The position numbers and the translations under genes are program-made. This document shows, in pieces, positions 50,339 to 59,287 of a DNA stretch of 64,000 nt (the first letter of the stretch is position 1; each line of letters begins with the position of its first letter). Source of the stretch: Subdoligranulum sp. (GTDB taxonomy: Bacteria > Bacillota > Clostridia > Oscillospirales > Ruminococcaceae); NCBI GenBank assembly GCA_004555405.1, contig SFIE01000007.1, positions 98,168 to 162,167 of the forward strand, given 5' to 3'. The notes under the pieces were generated by a model that was not told where the DNA came from, searched no databases, and saw only the letters and a program-made list of their open reading frames with translations.

Positions 50339-51071
50339 AACTCTGATCCACGTAGAAGGCCTTAAAAAGCATTATAACCACGGCAGAATCCGTGCGCTGG
50401 ACGGCATTGACATTGACATCAACAAGGGCGATGTGATGGTGGTGATCGGCCCTTCGGGCAGCGGCAAATCCACTTTTTTGCGCAGCCTGAACCTGCTGGA
50501 AGAGCCCACCGAGGGCAAAATCGTGTTCCACGGTGTCGACATTGCCAGCGGCAATGTGAATCTGGATGAACACCGCCAGAAAATGGGCATGGTGTTCCAG
50601 CATTTCAACCTGTTTCCCCACAAAACCATTCTGGAAAACCTGACCATTGCCCCCATCAAGGTAAAGCACATGGACAAGGCCGCCGCCGAGGAAAAGGCCC
50701 TGAAGCTGCTGGACCGTGTGGGCCTGAAGGATCGCGCCAATGCCTACCCCGTGCAGCTTTCGGGCGGCCAGAAGCAGCGCGTGGCCATTGTGCGCGCCCT
50801 GTGCATGGAGCCGGAAGTGATGCTGTTTGACGAACCCACCAGCGCACTGGACCCCGAAATGGTGGGCGAAGTACTGGATGTTATGAAAGACCTTGCCAAG
50901 GAAGGCATGACCATGGTGACCGTGACCCATGAGATGGGCTTTGCCCGCGAAGTGGCCAGCCGTGTGATTTTTATCGACCATGGCCAGATCCTGGAGCAGG
51001 GCACCCCCGAAGAGATCTTTGAGCATCCCCAGCATCCCCGTCTGCAAGACTTTTTGAGCAAGGTGCTGTAA
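50325..51071 (+). CDS. Amino-acid ABC transporter ATP-binding protein
   Basis: 248 residues from GTG at 50325, ten bases after AAAGGAGG; the open frame from 50304 lacks a site. Walker A GPSGSGKST, Q-loop FQHFNLFPHKT, signature LSGGQKQRVAI, Walker B VMLFDEPTSALD and H-loop VTHEM are all intact. Matches GlnQ/HisP-type ATPases. It completes the importer. Confidence 0.95.
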   Translation: MTNAETLIHVEGLKKHYNHGRIRALDGIDIDINKGDVMVVIGPSGSGKSTFLRSLNLLEEPTEGKIVFHGVDIASGNVNLDEHRQKMGMVFQHFNLFPHKTILENLTIAPIKVKHMDKAAAEEKALKLLDRVGLKDRANAYPVQLSGGQKQRVAIVRALCMEPEVMLFDEPTSALDPEMVGEVLDVMKDLAKEGMTMVTVTHEMGFAREVASRVIFIDHGQILEQGTPEEIFEHPQHPRLQDFLSKVL

Positions 51072-51137
51072 GGCTTTTGCCGCACCGCACCCCCTTTTTC
51101 CATTTTAAATTTATACTATGCGGGCTGCCGTGCCCGC

Positions 51138-51171
51138 AAGCCCCGTTGAAAACGGGGCTTTTTGATTTTTC
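51138..51171 (+). terminator. Terminator after the ABC importer
   Basis: AAGCCCCGTT/AACGGGGCTT with a GAA loop and TTTTGATTTTT. Confidence 0.85.
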
Positions 51172-51189
51172 TATAAGGAGCGTGCAACC

Positions 51190-52632
51190 ATGTTGAATCA
51201 GGCCAAGCAAAATGCCGCAGAGTATATCCGGCAAAACGCCGATGTGTTCCAGAGCGTAAGCGATTACATCTGGCAAAACCCCGAGCTTTCTTTGCAGGAA
51301 TTCAAAGCCACCCAGCGCTTTTGCGCCGAGCTGCGAAACGAAGGCTTTACCGTGACTGAAAACCTGTGCGGCATTCCCACCGCCTTTTGCGGCAGCTGGG
51401 GCAGCGGCCGCCCGGTGATCGGCATTCTGGGCGAATACGATGCACTTTCCGGCCTCAGCCAGGTGAAGGGCATCACGCACCAGCAAAGCATTGTGCCCGG
51501 CGGCTCCGGCCACGGCTGCGGCCACAATATGCTGGGCGCGGGCGCACTGGGCGCAGCCTTTGCGGTAAAACACTATCTGCAAGAGGCAAACCGCCCCGGC
51601 ACGGTGATCTTTTTCGGCTGCCCCGGCGAGGAAGGCGGCTCGGGCAAGGCGTTTATGGCCCGGGAAAACGAATGGGCCAAGCTGGATGCCGCCATCACAT
51701 GGCACCCCGGCGATGTGAACATGGTACACAGCGGCACCAACAATTCCAGCATTCAGGTGATCTATCGCTTCAAGGGCATTGCCAGCCACGCCGCCAGCGC
51801 CCCCGAGGATGGCCGCAGCGCCCTGGATGCCGCCGAGCTGATGAATGTGGGCGTGCAGTTTCTGCGAGAACACATGAGCAGCGAATGCCGCGTGCATTAT
51901 TCGTTTGTGGATAACGGCGGCATTTCGCCCAATGTGGTGCAGCCCACCGCCGCTGTGCTGTATATGGTGCGCGCCAACAAGGTGCGTGACAGCATCAAGC
52001 TTTTGGCGCGTGTGGATAAAATTGCTCAGGGTGCTGCCCTGATGACCGAAACCACCATGGAGCGCCAGTTTATTGACGGCACCGCCGAGCTTTTGCCCAA
52101 CTATACGCTGGAGCGCGTGATGCAAAACAATCTTGAGGCCGTGCCGCAGCCTGCCTTTACCGACGAGGAGCGCAGCTTTGCCGCCGCGCTGAAGGCCACC
52201 TACACCACCGAGGCGCAGCCCGGCGTGCTGAGCGATTCCACCGACGAAGAAAAAGAATGGCTGCAGGAGCATACGCAAAACGGCACCCGCCCGCTCAACG
52301 ATTTTGTGGTGCCGCTGCACAGCACCACGGCCTTTGCCGCAGGCAGCACCGATGTGGGCGATGTGAGCTGGCAGACCCCCACCGTGCAGTGCTATGCGGT
52401 CACCTTCCCCAGCGGCGCGCCCGGGCATTCGTGGCAGAATGTTTCCTGCGGCGGCAGCAGCATTGGTGAAAAAGGTATGCTGTATGCCGCACAGGTGATG
52501 GCCGCCACCGCCATTGACCTGTTTGAGCAGCCCGAGGTGCTGCAAAAGGCCCGCGAAGAATTTGCCCGCCGCAGCAAGGCCGGGTATGTGTGCCCCATCG
52601 AAAAGGATGCCGTGCCCACCGTGGTAGAATAA
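51190..52632 (+). CDS. M20-family amidohydrolase, AbgB-like
   Basis: 480 residues, the length of AbgB-type M20 proteins. Metal and catalytic regions: EYDALSG, GSGHGCGHNMLG, CPGEEGGSGK and AITWHPGDVNMVHSG. FKGIASHAASAPEDGRSALD is the dimer domain. The C-terminal part has GSTDVGDVSWQTPTVQ with a final His in GAPGHSWQ. AbgB cleaves p-aminobenzoyl-glutamate with AbgA; other members cut N-acyl amino acids or dipeptides. ATG 11 bp after AAGGAGCG. The AbgT carrier of the window is 5 kb away on the other strand, so a link is possible but not proven. Confidence 0.88.
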   Translation: MLNQAKQNAAEYIRQNADVFQSVSDYIWQNPELSLQEFKATQRFCAELRNEGFTVTENLCGIPTAFCGSWGSGRPVIGILGEYDALSGLSQVKGITHQQSIVPGGSGHGCGHNMLGAGALGAAFAVKHYLQEANRPGTVIFFGCPGEEGGSGKAFMARENEWAKLDAAITWHPGDVNMVHSGTNNSSIQVIYRFKGIASHAASAPEDGRSALDAAELMNVGVQFLREHMSSECRVHYSFVDNGGISPNVVQPTAAVLYMVRANKVRDSIKLLARVDKIAQGAALMTETTMERQFIDGTAELLPNYTLERVMQNNLEAVPQPAFTDEERSFAAALKATYTTEAQPGVLSDSTDEEKEWLQEHTQNGTRPLNDFVVPLHSTTAFAAGSTDVGDVSWQTPTVQCYAVTFPSGAPGHSWQNVSCGGSSIGEKGMLYAAQVMAATAIDLFEQPEVLQKAREEFARRSKAGYVCPIEKDAVPTVVE

Positions 52633-52644
52633 AAAACGAAACAA

Positions 52645-52698
52645 CGCCCGGCCGGGGCAGAGAGGTAGTTTTTCCTCTGCCCCGGCCGGGCGGTTTTT
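52645..52698. terminator. Strong terminator between the M20 gene and the ThrE pair
   Basis: An 18-bp stem CGCCCGGCCGGGGCAGAG/CTCTGCCCCGGCCGGGCG and TTTTTT. It serves the M20 gene; the minus-strand genes end at its right side. Confidence 0.9.
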
Positions 52699-53195
52699 TA
52701 GTGGAGAAAATGCGAAAACGGTGCAGCTTTTTCTACTTCTCCCTTGGGGCCGTACACATGACTGTGCGGCAGCGGAACGCTCAACACCACCGCAATGCCT
52801 ACCGAAAGCGCCAGCGCCACCTTAATCACCTCGGCCAGTTTGGCTGAAAACAGCGCCATTTGCCCTGAAACGAAATAATAGGCTGTGTAATAAATGCCCG
52901 CGCCTGGCACCAACGGAAAAATGCCGCACAGCAAAAACACCGTGGCTGGGGCCCGGGCCTTTACGGCGTACCAGCGCGAAAGCAATGCCAAAGGCACGCT
53001 GGCCGCCAGCGTGGCGCTCACGCAGCCCGCGCCCAGCGCCATGGCCAGCAGATACACCAGCCACCCAACACCGCCTACAGCGGCGCAGCGTATATAGTGC
53101 CGCTGCGGCACATGAAACAGCACCGCAAAGCATAGTGTGCCCAGCGAGGCGTACAGAGTAGACAGCAAAATATTCACAGCAGTGCCCTTCCCCAT
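52698..53195 (-). CDS. Threonine/serine exporter small subunit (YjjB-like)
   Basis: 165 residues with five membrane segments and the YjjB/ThrE-C motif FLLCGIFPLVPGAGIYYTAY. It pairs with the YjjP-like gene just upstream, overlapping it by 22 bases, to make a split ThrE-type exporter for small metabolites or amino acids. The last gene of the unit. Confidence 0.88.
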   Translation of the reverse strand: MGKGTAVNILLSTLYASLGTLCFAVLFHVPQRHYIRCAAVGGVGWLVYLLAMALGAGCVSATLAASVPLALLSRWYAVKARAPATVFLLCGIFPLVPGAGIYYTAYYFVSGQMALFSAKLAEVIKVALALSVGIAVVLSVPLPHSHVYGPKGEVEKAAPFSHFLH

Positions 53196-53959
53196 TCGAT
53201 CAGCTTATAGCTCACAAACACCCCGCATGCCATTGCACCCGCGCTTAAAAATGCATCCGTTAGGCGAATGCTGCCCGAAAGATAATCGCCGTGCAAAAGA
53301 TCCCGCACCGCACTGGTGAACGCTACGCCCGGCGTAAGCACCAGCAACGCCCCGATAATGGCAGCATCCGGCTGCACCGCAGCACACGCCGCAGCAATAC
53401 TCTGCCCCAAAAGATACACCAATGCACTGCCCAAAAGCCGTGCGAAAATCGGTGCCATGCTGTGCCTTTCACTCCAGCCCTGAAAGCATCCCAGCGCCGA
53501 TCCACACGCAGCAGCGGCAAGGCCATCGGCCAGAGTGCCGCCGAACATCATAGCAAAAAAAGCCGCACCTGCGCCGCTGGCAGCCACCTGCGCCCATGGC
53601 GGTGAGGGAGGCATAGCGCGTATGAAGGCCACACGCATTTCGGCCTGCGTAATGTTTTCCACGCGCCCCTCGGCCATATCACGCGAAAGCGCATTCAGTT
53701 CCGTCACTCGCCCCAGATGCATTCCGCAGATCGGAATATGCCGCAGCGCCGAAAGCTCGTTGGTACCTGCCGTGGCAAAAATGCCATTGGCGATCACATA
53801 TACGGTAAACTCACGCAGGTGCAGCGCATGCGCTATGATATACATTGTTTGCTGCACCCGAAACACCTCAGCGCCGTTCTCCATCAATGCTGCGCCGATT
53901 TCCATCACAAGTTCCAGTGCACGGCGCCGCTGCTCCGGGGTGGGATTTTGTGCAAACAC
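53174..53959 (-). CDS. Threonine/serine exporter large subunit (YjjP-like)
   Basis: 261 residues. Soluble N-terminal half with ELVMEIGAALMENGAEVFRVQQTM, then five membrane segments with LLVLTPGVAFTSAVRDLLHGDYLSG, the ThrE/YjjP signature. Start ATG 3 bp past the amidohydrolase stop, so it is coupled to it. It would export surplus amino acids produced by the peptidases in this cluster (inference). Confidence 0.9.
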   Translation of the reverse strand: MFAQNPTPEQRRRALELVMEIGAALMENGAEVFRVQQTMYIIAHALHLREFTVYVIANGIFATAGTNELSALRHIPICGMHLGRVTELNALSRDMAEGRVENITQAEMRVAFIRAMPPSPPWAQVAASGAGAAFFAMMFGGTLADGLAAAACGSALGCFQGWSERHSMAPIFARLLGSALVYLLGQSIAAACAAVQPDAAIIGALLVLTPGVAFTSAVRDLLHGDYLSGSIRLTDAFLSAGAMACGVFVSYKLIEWGRALL

Positions 53960-53962
53960 GGC

Positions 53963-55231
53963 TCACTCCAAGCAGGACTCTGCCCTGTAGGCCTTGCCCT
54001 CTTTCATCACAAATGCACAGTCCAGCAGCGCCTTGGCATCGCTCATCAAATCGCGCTTCCACGCCGCAATATCCGCAATCTTTCCCACCTCCAGCGTGCC
54101 GATCTCATTTTGCAGGCCCAGAATTCCTGCATTCACACGGGTGGCTGCTTCCAGTGCACGGAAGGGCTGCATTCCACTCTTCATCCATGCTTCATATTCA
54201 TAGCCACTCTCATAGTTTTGATGATTGGCTACAAAATCGGTGCCGTAACCAAGGCGTATATGGCTGCGGCAAATCACCTCACGCCCGGCCTGCAGCATAT
54301 CTTTATACAATTCCAGCTTGCGGCGGAATTCGGGTTGCTTCAGCTTGATAGCCTCAGCATCATAATGCACGGCCTCCTCATATGGCGAAAAAGTAGGCAC
54401 CAGATACAGCCCTTTTTCCTCCATGATGGCGGCGGTTTCCTCGTTCATCAGTGAGCCGTGCTCCATGCCGTCAATGCCAAACCGGATCATTTTTTGCATC
54501 AGTTCATTGGTATACACATGCGCTGTAACAGTTTTGCCCCACTCATGCGCAGTGCGGATGATGGACTGCAGCTCGGCATCGCTCAGCTGCTGCTGCATGG
54601 GGTTGTCGTTGGGGGTAAAAAATCCGCCCGTGGCCATGATTTTAATGAAATCACTGCCGTATTTGATCTGCTCGCGCACGGCCCCCGCAAAGAAATCCGG
54701 GCCGTTGCCCACGGTGCTTCTGTGCGCCTGCAGTTCGGCTGAAAGTGCAGGGTTTTTGCTGTATCCCTGTGAAAGATCGCCGTGGCTGCCAGGGCTGCAT
54801 AAAAACATGGGTGCCGCCACAATGCGGCTGCCGGTAAGATATCCTTTTTCAATGCTGCGCTTGACATCCAGCACACCGTAGCCATTGCTTGTAATACCAC
54901 CCACATGGCGCACAGTGGTAAAGCCGCGCGCCAGTGCCTTGCCCGCACAGCGAATGATGGCAATGGTTTTGGCTTCCTCGCTGCTGGCATACACTTCCTC
55001 ACGCACAGTATGCCAATCAAAAAAATCCATATGCATATGCGCATCGATCATGCCGGGGGTCACCTGATAGCGGGTAAGATCAATGATCTCGGTGTCTTCG
55101 GGGCAGGGCACCTCGGTGCCGATAGCCTCAATTCGGCTGCCACGCACCAGAATACTCTGGTTTTCTTTCCATTCGGCGGTCACACCGTCATACAGGCGGC
55201 CACAGCGCAAAAGCTTGTATTGCTTTTCCAT
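53963..55231 (-). CDS. Metal-dependent amidohydrolase (imidazolonepropionase/prolidase-like)
   Basis: 422 residues. Amidohydrolase landmarks: PGMIDAHMHMDFF (metal His pair), FTTVRHVGG, carboxylated-Lys strand SDFIKIMATGG, TAHVYTNELMQ, GIDGMEHGSLM, and the Asp metal ligand in GYGTDFVANH. The closest well-studied relatives are Sgx9260-type Xaa-Arg/Xaa-Lys dipeptidases and imidazolonepropionase-like proteins. Its place beside an S9 peptidase and AbgT-type carrier favours a dipeptidase. ATG after GGACAAGAAA-type spacing (AAAGGA). Confidence 0.85.
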   Translation of the reverse strand: MEKQYKLLRCGRLYDGVTAEWKENQSILVRGSRIEAIGTEVPCPEDTEIIDLTRYQVTPGMIDAHMHMDFFDWHTVREEVYASSEEAKTIAIIRCAGKALARGFTTVRHVGGITSNGYGVLDVKRSIEKGYLTGSRIVAAPMFLCSPGSHGDLSQGYSKNPALSAELQAHRSTVGNGPDFFAGAVREQIKYGSDFIKIMATGGFFTPNDNPMQQQLSDAELQSIIRTAHEWGKTVTAHVYTNELMQKMIRFGIDGMEHGSLMNEETAAIMEEKGLYLVPTFSPYEEAVHYDAEAIKLKQPEFRRKLELYKDMLQAGREVICRSHIRLGYGTDFVANHQNYESGYEYEAWMKSGMQPFRALEAATRVNAGILGLQNEIGTLEVGKIADIAAWKRDLMSDAKALLDCAFVMKEGKAYRAESCLE

Positions 55232-55248
55232 TTTCTTGTCCTTTCAAA

Positions 55249-55295
55249 AAAGGGGTCGCCGAAGGCTGATTTTTACAAAAGCCAACGGCGGCCCC
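55249..55295 (-). terminator. Terminator after the S9 peptidase gene
   Basis: GGGGCCGCCG/CGGCGACCCC (one G-U) enclosing an AAGGCT/AGCCAA stem; TTTTTTG follows on the minus strand. It separates the abgT-S9 pair from the amidohydrolase unit or attenuates into it. Confidence 0.8.
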
Positions 55296-55360
55296 ACTGT
55301 GTCGGAATCGCTCTTTTCGGCAGCTTTCGGGCGGGGCGCTGCCTGCGGCGCTTCCGCATT

Positions 55361-57499
55361 TCACTTCATACAATCGAAGGTAAACTCTTTCGGTGGAGTT
55401 TCGCCCAGCAAATGCTGCACAAAGTAATCCAGCTTGCGCCGCATAAAATATAAATCACTCGGCACATTATGGTTGACACGAGGCAGCACCATCAGATCAT
55501 AATCCCGGTTATGGCGCGTAAACTCATCGCACAGGCGGAAGGTTTGCCAAATGGTCACATTATCATCCATGCAACCACAGGCCAACAACAGCTTGCCGCG
55601 CAGCTTTTCTGCCAGCGCCGTAATATCACCATGGCGGTAAAGCTCTGGGTCATACGGGCCATAATAGCGCTCAGTCCACGAATTTTCGTACACACGCTGG
55701 TCATAGTTGCCCGAGGATGCCACGCCTACCTTATACAAGTCCCCGTATTTGAGCAGGGCACTCACAGTGGCATAGCCGCCGCCCGAGTTTCCCCAAATAC
55801 CCACACGGTCCAGATCCATAAACGGGAACTGCTCTTTCATGCGGCGAAGCGCACCGGGGTGATCATCCAGCCCTGCACAGCCATGAATGCGCCGATAGCT
55901 GAAATTGTGAAACGCCTTGCCGCGCCCGGGCGTGCCTCGCCCGTCTATGATCACGCCTACAAAGCCAAGCTGTGCGAATTCTTCCAATCCTCCAAACAGC
56001 TCACGATTCTGGGCATTGTCCCATGTAAAATCGCGCGGCACATTATAAAGCTGCGCACCACCGTATACATAGTCGATCACCGGGTAAAGCCGATTCGGAT
56101 CAAAATCTGCCGGGCGCACCAAAATGCCGCACAGCTCGGTTTTTCCGTCATCTGCCAGCACAGTAAAGCGCTCAGGCAAAATATATCCGCTCTTCATCAG
56201 CTCAGATGCGTCGGCTTGCTCCAGCTCACGCACAAGGCTTCCATCCAAGCGACGCAGCACGGTGACTGGCGTTTTTTCCACACGCGACCATGTATCAACA
56301 AACGCGTTTTCCCCCATTGAGATCACATGGTTGCCATCCTCAGGGGTCAGCCGAATAAGGCCCGTGCCATCCAGTCCAATACAAAACAGGCTGTAATACA
56401 GTGGATCGCTGCACTGCGGCAGATTGTTGGCCATAAAATACAGCTTCCCGGATCTTTCATCCACCCGCACGATTTTTTGCACAATCATTTCCCGGTGCTC
56501 TTCGCCGAACAGATCCCCCATACACTCTCCGGCTTCATTATACCGATAGAAGTGTGCATATCCGCTGCGCTCGCTTTGCCAAACGGCCAGCTTTCGATCT
56601 GCCGTTACAAAGTTTGAAAACTGATAGCCGCCAAAGCCGTCCAGCAGATTAAAAGCACCCAGATTATGAAAGGTTTCTGCTTTTTCCTGCACACGCAGGC
56701 TGACAGCACCGGTAGCCGCATCCACAAAATACAGCCTGCCCTCGGTGCAGCTTCGGTCATACCAAGTACAGTAAAATCCACTGGAATCCTGCAGCCACTT
56801 AGCAAACGACTTTTCTTCGGTCATGAATACCGGCATCACATACGGCGGAATTTCCAACTTGCACAGCGTTCCTGCTTGCGTATCGCCCAAAAACAGCTCC
56901 GTGCAGGGCATTTCATCGTCGGCATCCACTGCAAACGGGCAGGAATATTCATGCACTACCGGGCGCAGATGCTCGGCATCTCCACCACAGCTTTGGATCA
57001 CCGGCAAGGTTTTTACGCGGCGAAGATCAGAGCGGTAAGTGATAAAATATCGGCTGTCAGGGCTGAACAGTGCCAGCGGGCGCGGCACCATACCGGCCAC
57101 CTTTTCGGTGATCTGGGTGTAGATATCCAAATATGTACCGTATTCACATTTTTCTGCACCATCGGCTGTCAGGCGCTTTTCTCCTGAACGCCCCAGCAGC
57201 CACAGATTATGCTCACGATTCACAAGCGCCCACGCCCCGTTGGGCGAAACGGTTTTTTCATCCAATGGAACGGCCTTGGGGGCCGAGGGTACAGAAGAAA
57301 GCGTTTCTTTCCCTGTGCGGGTGTTTACCGTGACCAGTGTTTCCTGCACAACGCCGTTATTTTTAATCTGGCGTACATAACTTACAGTTTCCCCCTGCCA
57401 GTGCACTGTGGGCCTGCCGTTCAGCACAGCTGTTCGCGTGTGGGGCGTAAGCAGCTTTTGGGCAGCCTGATAGCGCTGCTCGATACTTTTTTCACTCAT
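55361..57499 (-). CDS. S9-family prolyl oligopeptidase (DPP IV-like), cytoplasmic
   Basis: 712 residues. An N-terminal DPP IV-type propeller (about 60-430, e.g. FSPDSRYFITYRSDLRR) and an alpha/beta-hydrolase domain (about 480-712). Triad: Ser572 in GIWGNSGGGYATV, Asp645/646 in GCMDDNVT and His677 in VNHNVP. No signal peptide, so it acts inside the cell on short, imported peptides. It follows the AbgT carrier by 16 bp, so carrier and peptidase form a two-gene unit. Dipeptidyl specificity is a guess by family. Confidence 0.9.
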   Translation of the reverse strand: MSEKSIEQRYQAAQKLLTPHTRTAVLNGRPTVHWQGETVSYVRQIKNNGVVQETLVTVNTRTGKETLSSVPSAPKAVPLDEKTVSPNGAWALVNREHNLWLLGRSGEKRLTADGAEKCEYGTYLDIYTQITEKVAGMVPRPLALFSPDSRYFITYRSDLRRVKTLPVIQSCGGDAEHLRPVVHEYSCPFAVDADDEMPCTELFLGDTQAGTLCKLEIPPYVMPVFMTEEKSFAKWLQDSSGFYCTWYDRSCTEGRLYFVDAATGAVSLRVQEKAETFHNLGAFNLLDGFGGYQFSNFVTADRKLAVWQSERSGYAHFYRYNEAGECMGDLFGEEHREMIVQKIVRVDERSGKLYFMANNLPQCSDPLYYSLFCIGLDGTGLIRLTPEDGNHVISMGENAFVDTWSRVEKTPVTVLRRLDGSLVRELEQADASELMKSGYILPERFTVLADDGKTELCGILVRPADFDPNRLYPVIDYVYGGAQLYNVPRDFTWDNAQNRELFGGLEEFAQLGFVGVIIDGRGTPGRGKAFHNFSYRRIHGCAGLDDHPGALRRMKEQFPFMDLDRVGIWGNSGGGYATVSALLKYGDLYKVGVASSGNYDQRVYENSWTERYYGPYDPELYRHGDITALAEKLRGKLLLACGCMDDNVTIWQTFRLCDEFTRHNRDYDLMVLPRVNHNVPSDLYFMRRKLDYFVQHLLGETPPKEFTFDCMK

Positions 57500-57515
57500 G
57501 TAAAACTTCCTTTTC

Positions 57516-59024
57516 TTACATAAACACGGTCGCTCCGGGGCCCAGCGGCAGATTAAACACCACCCATGCGATCATAAGCAGGATCCACGATGCCAAGAAG
57601 GTAAGAGCATAGGGCAGCATCAGTGCAATCAGCGATCCCATACCGAAATCTTTGTCATACTTTTTGGCCATGCCCAGCGCAATGGGAATGTAGGGATAAA
57701 TGGGGGTAATAGCATTGGTGCAGCTGTCACCGATGCGGTAGATCACCTGTGCAAAGGCGGGGCTGTAGCCGAGTGTCATCATCATGGGTACCAGAATGGG
57801 CGCAAAGATATACCACTTGGCGCTGCCCGAAGTCATAAACAGGTTCACCACGCAGCACAGCAGAATAAAGAAAATGATCATGGGCAGTCCGGTAAAGCCT
57901 GCGGCCTGCAGCAGCTCGGCGCTGTTGACAGCAATAATCATGCCCAGATTGGTATAAGCGAACATATCAATAAACTGTGCAATCACAAACACCAGCACGA
58001 TATAGCCGGTCAGGCTGGTCAGACTTTCAGCCATATAGGCAGGCACATCATCGGCTTTTTTCAGTGTTCCGGCTACAACGCCGTACACCACGCCCACCAG
58101 AATGAAGAAAATGATCAGAATGGGTACAAGGCCTTTGATCAAAGTGCCGTTGAGCACGGTACCGTCATCGCCGCGCATCATGCCATTTTTCGGAATTGTC
58201 AGGGCCGCAAACAGAGCAATATAGGCCAGTGTAAAAATACCGGCAGCCTTCAGGCCCTTGCCTTCTGCTGCAGAAATGTCCGATTCCTTTTCGGCGGCGG
58301 GGCCTTTATACTCACCCAAGCGCGGCACAATAAAAACCTTGTTGGTCCACACGCCCACCACTGTGAGCATAAAAGTGGAAACAATCATAAAATACCAGTT
58401 GCAGGTAGGGTTTACCACAAAGTTGGGATCCATCAGTTTAGCGGTACTGTCGGTAACACCGCTCAGCAGCACATCGGTACCTGCGGGGATCAAACTGGCA
58501 GTAAAGCCAGCGTTGGTGGCGGCGTAACCAGCCAGCAGACCCGCAATGGGGTGCATTCCCACAGCAGCAAATGCAGCCGCAGCCAGACTGGGCACCACAA
58601 TGATAGAAGCCTCCGAGGCGATACTGCCGTTGATGCCCAGAAACAGCACCGTGGCCGTGAGCGCCCACATGGGAACCCCCAAAATGGCCTTGCGCATGGC
58701 AGTATTTAAAAGGCCCACTCGTTCCGAAAAGCCAATTGCCATCTGCATGGCCAGCACCAGCCCCAGCGGCGTAAAGGTTTGAAAGTTGGAAAGCAGATTC
58801 GTGAGCAGCCATTTGATGCCGTTCTGGCTCAAAAGATTTTGCACCATCACAGTATCGCCGGTGGTGGGGTTGATCACACTGGTTCCTTTCAGCGACAAAA
58901 TGCAGCTGATCACCGCAAGGATCAGGCACAACCACAGAAACAGAATGTATGGATGCGGCAGCTTGTTGCCAACACGCTCGATAAAATCGAGCACACCGCC
59001 TTTTTTTCGTGTTTTCTTGCTCAT
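57516..59024 (-). CDS. AbgT-family transporter
   Basis: 502 residues with 12 or more membrane segments. Family blocks: NKLPHPYILFLWLCLILAV, TPLGLVLAMQMAIGFSERVGLL, AGYAATNAGFTASLIPAGTDVLLSG, and FMTSGSAKWYIFAPILVPMMM with SYSPAFAQVIYRIGDS-like helix. AbgT of E. coli imports p-aminobenzoyl-glutamate; MtrF and relatives export antimetabolites. Pairing with an S9 peptidase suggests a peptide-like cargo. A clear promoter and operator lie upstream. ATG at 59024 after GAGGAGG. Confidence 0.93.
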   Translation of the reverse strand: MSKKTRKKGGVLDFIERVGNKLPHPYILFLWLCLILAVISCILSLKGTSVINPTTGDTVMVQNLLSQNGIKWLLTNLLSNFQTFTPLGLVLAMQMAIGFSERVGLLNTAMRKAILGVPMWALTATVLFLGINGSIASEASIIVVPSLAAAAFAAVGMHPIAGLLAGYAATNAGFTASLIPAGTDVLLSGVTDSTAKLMDPNFVVNPTCNWYFMIVSTFMLTVVGVWTNKVFIVPRLGEYKGPAAEKESDISAAEGKGLKAAGIFTLAYIALFAALTIPKNGMMRGDDGTVLNGTLIKGLVPILIIFFILVGVVYGVVAGTLKKADDVPAYMAESLTSLTGYIVLVFVIAQFIDMFAYTNLGMIIAVNSAELLQAAGFTGLPMIIFFILLCCVVNLFMTSGSAKWYIFAPILVPMMMTLGYSPAFAQVIYRIGDSCTNAITPIYPYIPIALGMAKKYDKDFGMGSLIALMLPYALTFLASWILLMIAWVVFNLPLGPGATVFM

Positions 59025-59129
59025 TGAAATTCCTCCTCTTTTCTTTTATGGTTCCAGCACACACCTGTCGATATGCTCTCCAGGCGGGCAGTCCGGGATT
59101 GGTCAAAATCTTTCTTAGACCATGGTTTA

Positions 59130-59158
59130 ATTATACGAGTTCCGTATTTGTTCGTCAA
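59130..59158 (-). promoter_or_regulatory. Promoter and candidate TetR operator of abgT
   Basis: TTGACG and TATAAT with 17 bp between on the minus strand. The inverted repeat ATACGAGTTCCGTAT (59133-59147) overlaps the -10 box and spacer. A repressor here would block transcription; the TetR gene 0.16 kb away is the candidate. Confidence 0.7.
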
Positions 59159-59187
59159 TGGAGCCCAAAAACTCTGCATAATAAAAA

Positions 59188-59226
59188 GCCTGCCCACCCC
59201 CGAAGTTTCAGGGTGGACAGACTTTG
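59188..59226 (-). terminator. Terminator after the TetR gene
   Basis: GTCTGTCCACCC/GGGTGGGCAGGC stem with TTTTTATT after it on the minus strand. Confidence 0.75.
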
Positions 59227-59287
59227 CATTTTCTTGATTATAAAACAAAAGCTTATTGCGAAAATTGCTTTTTTCTCTGCATCGTTT

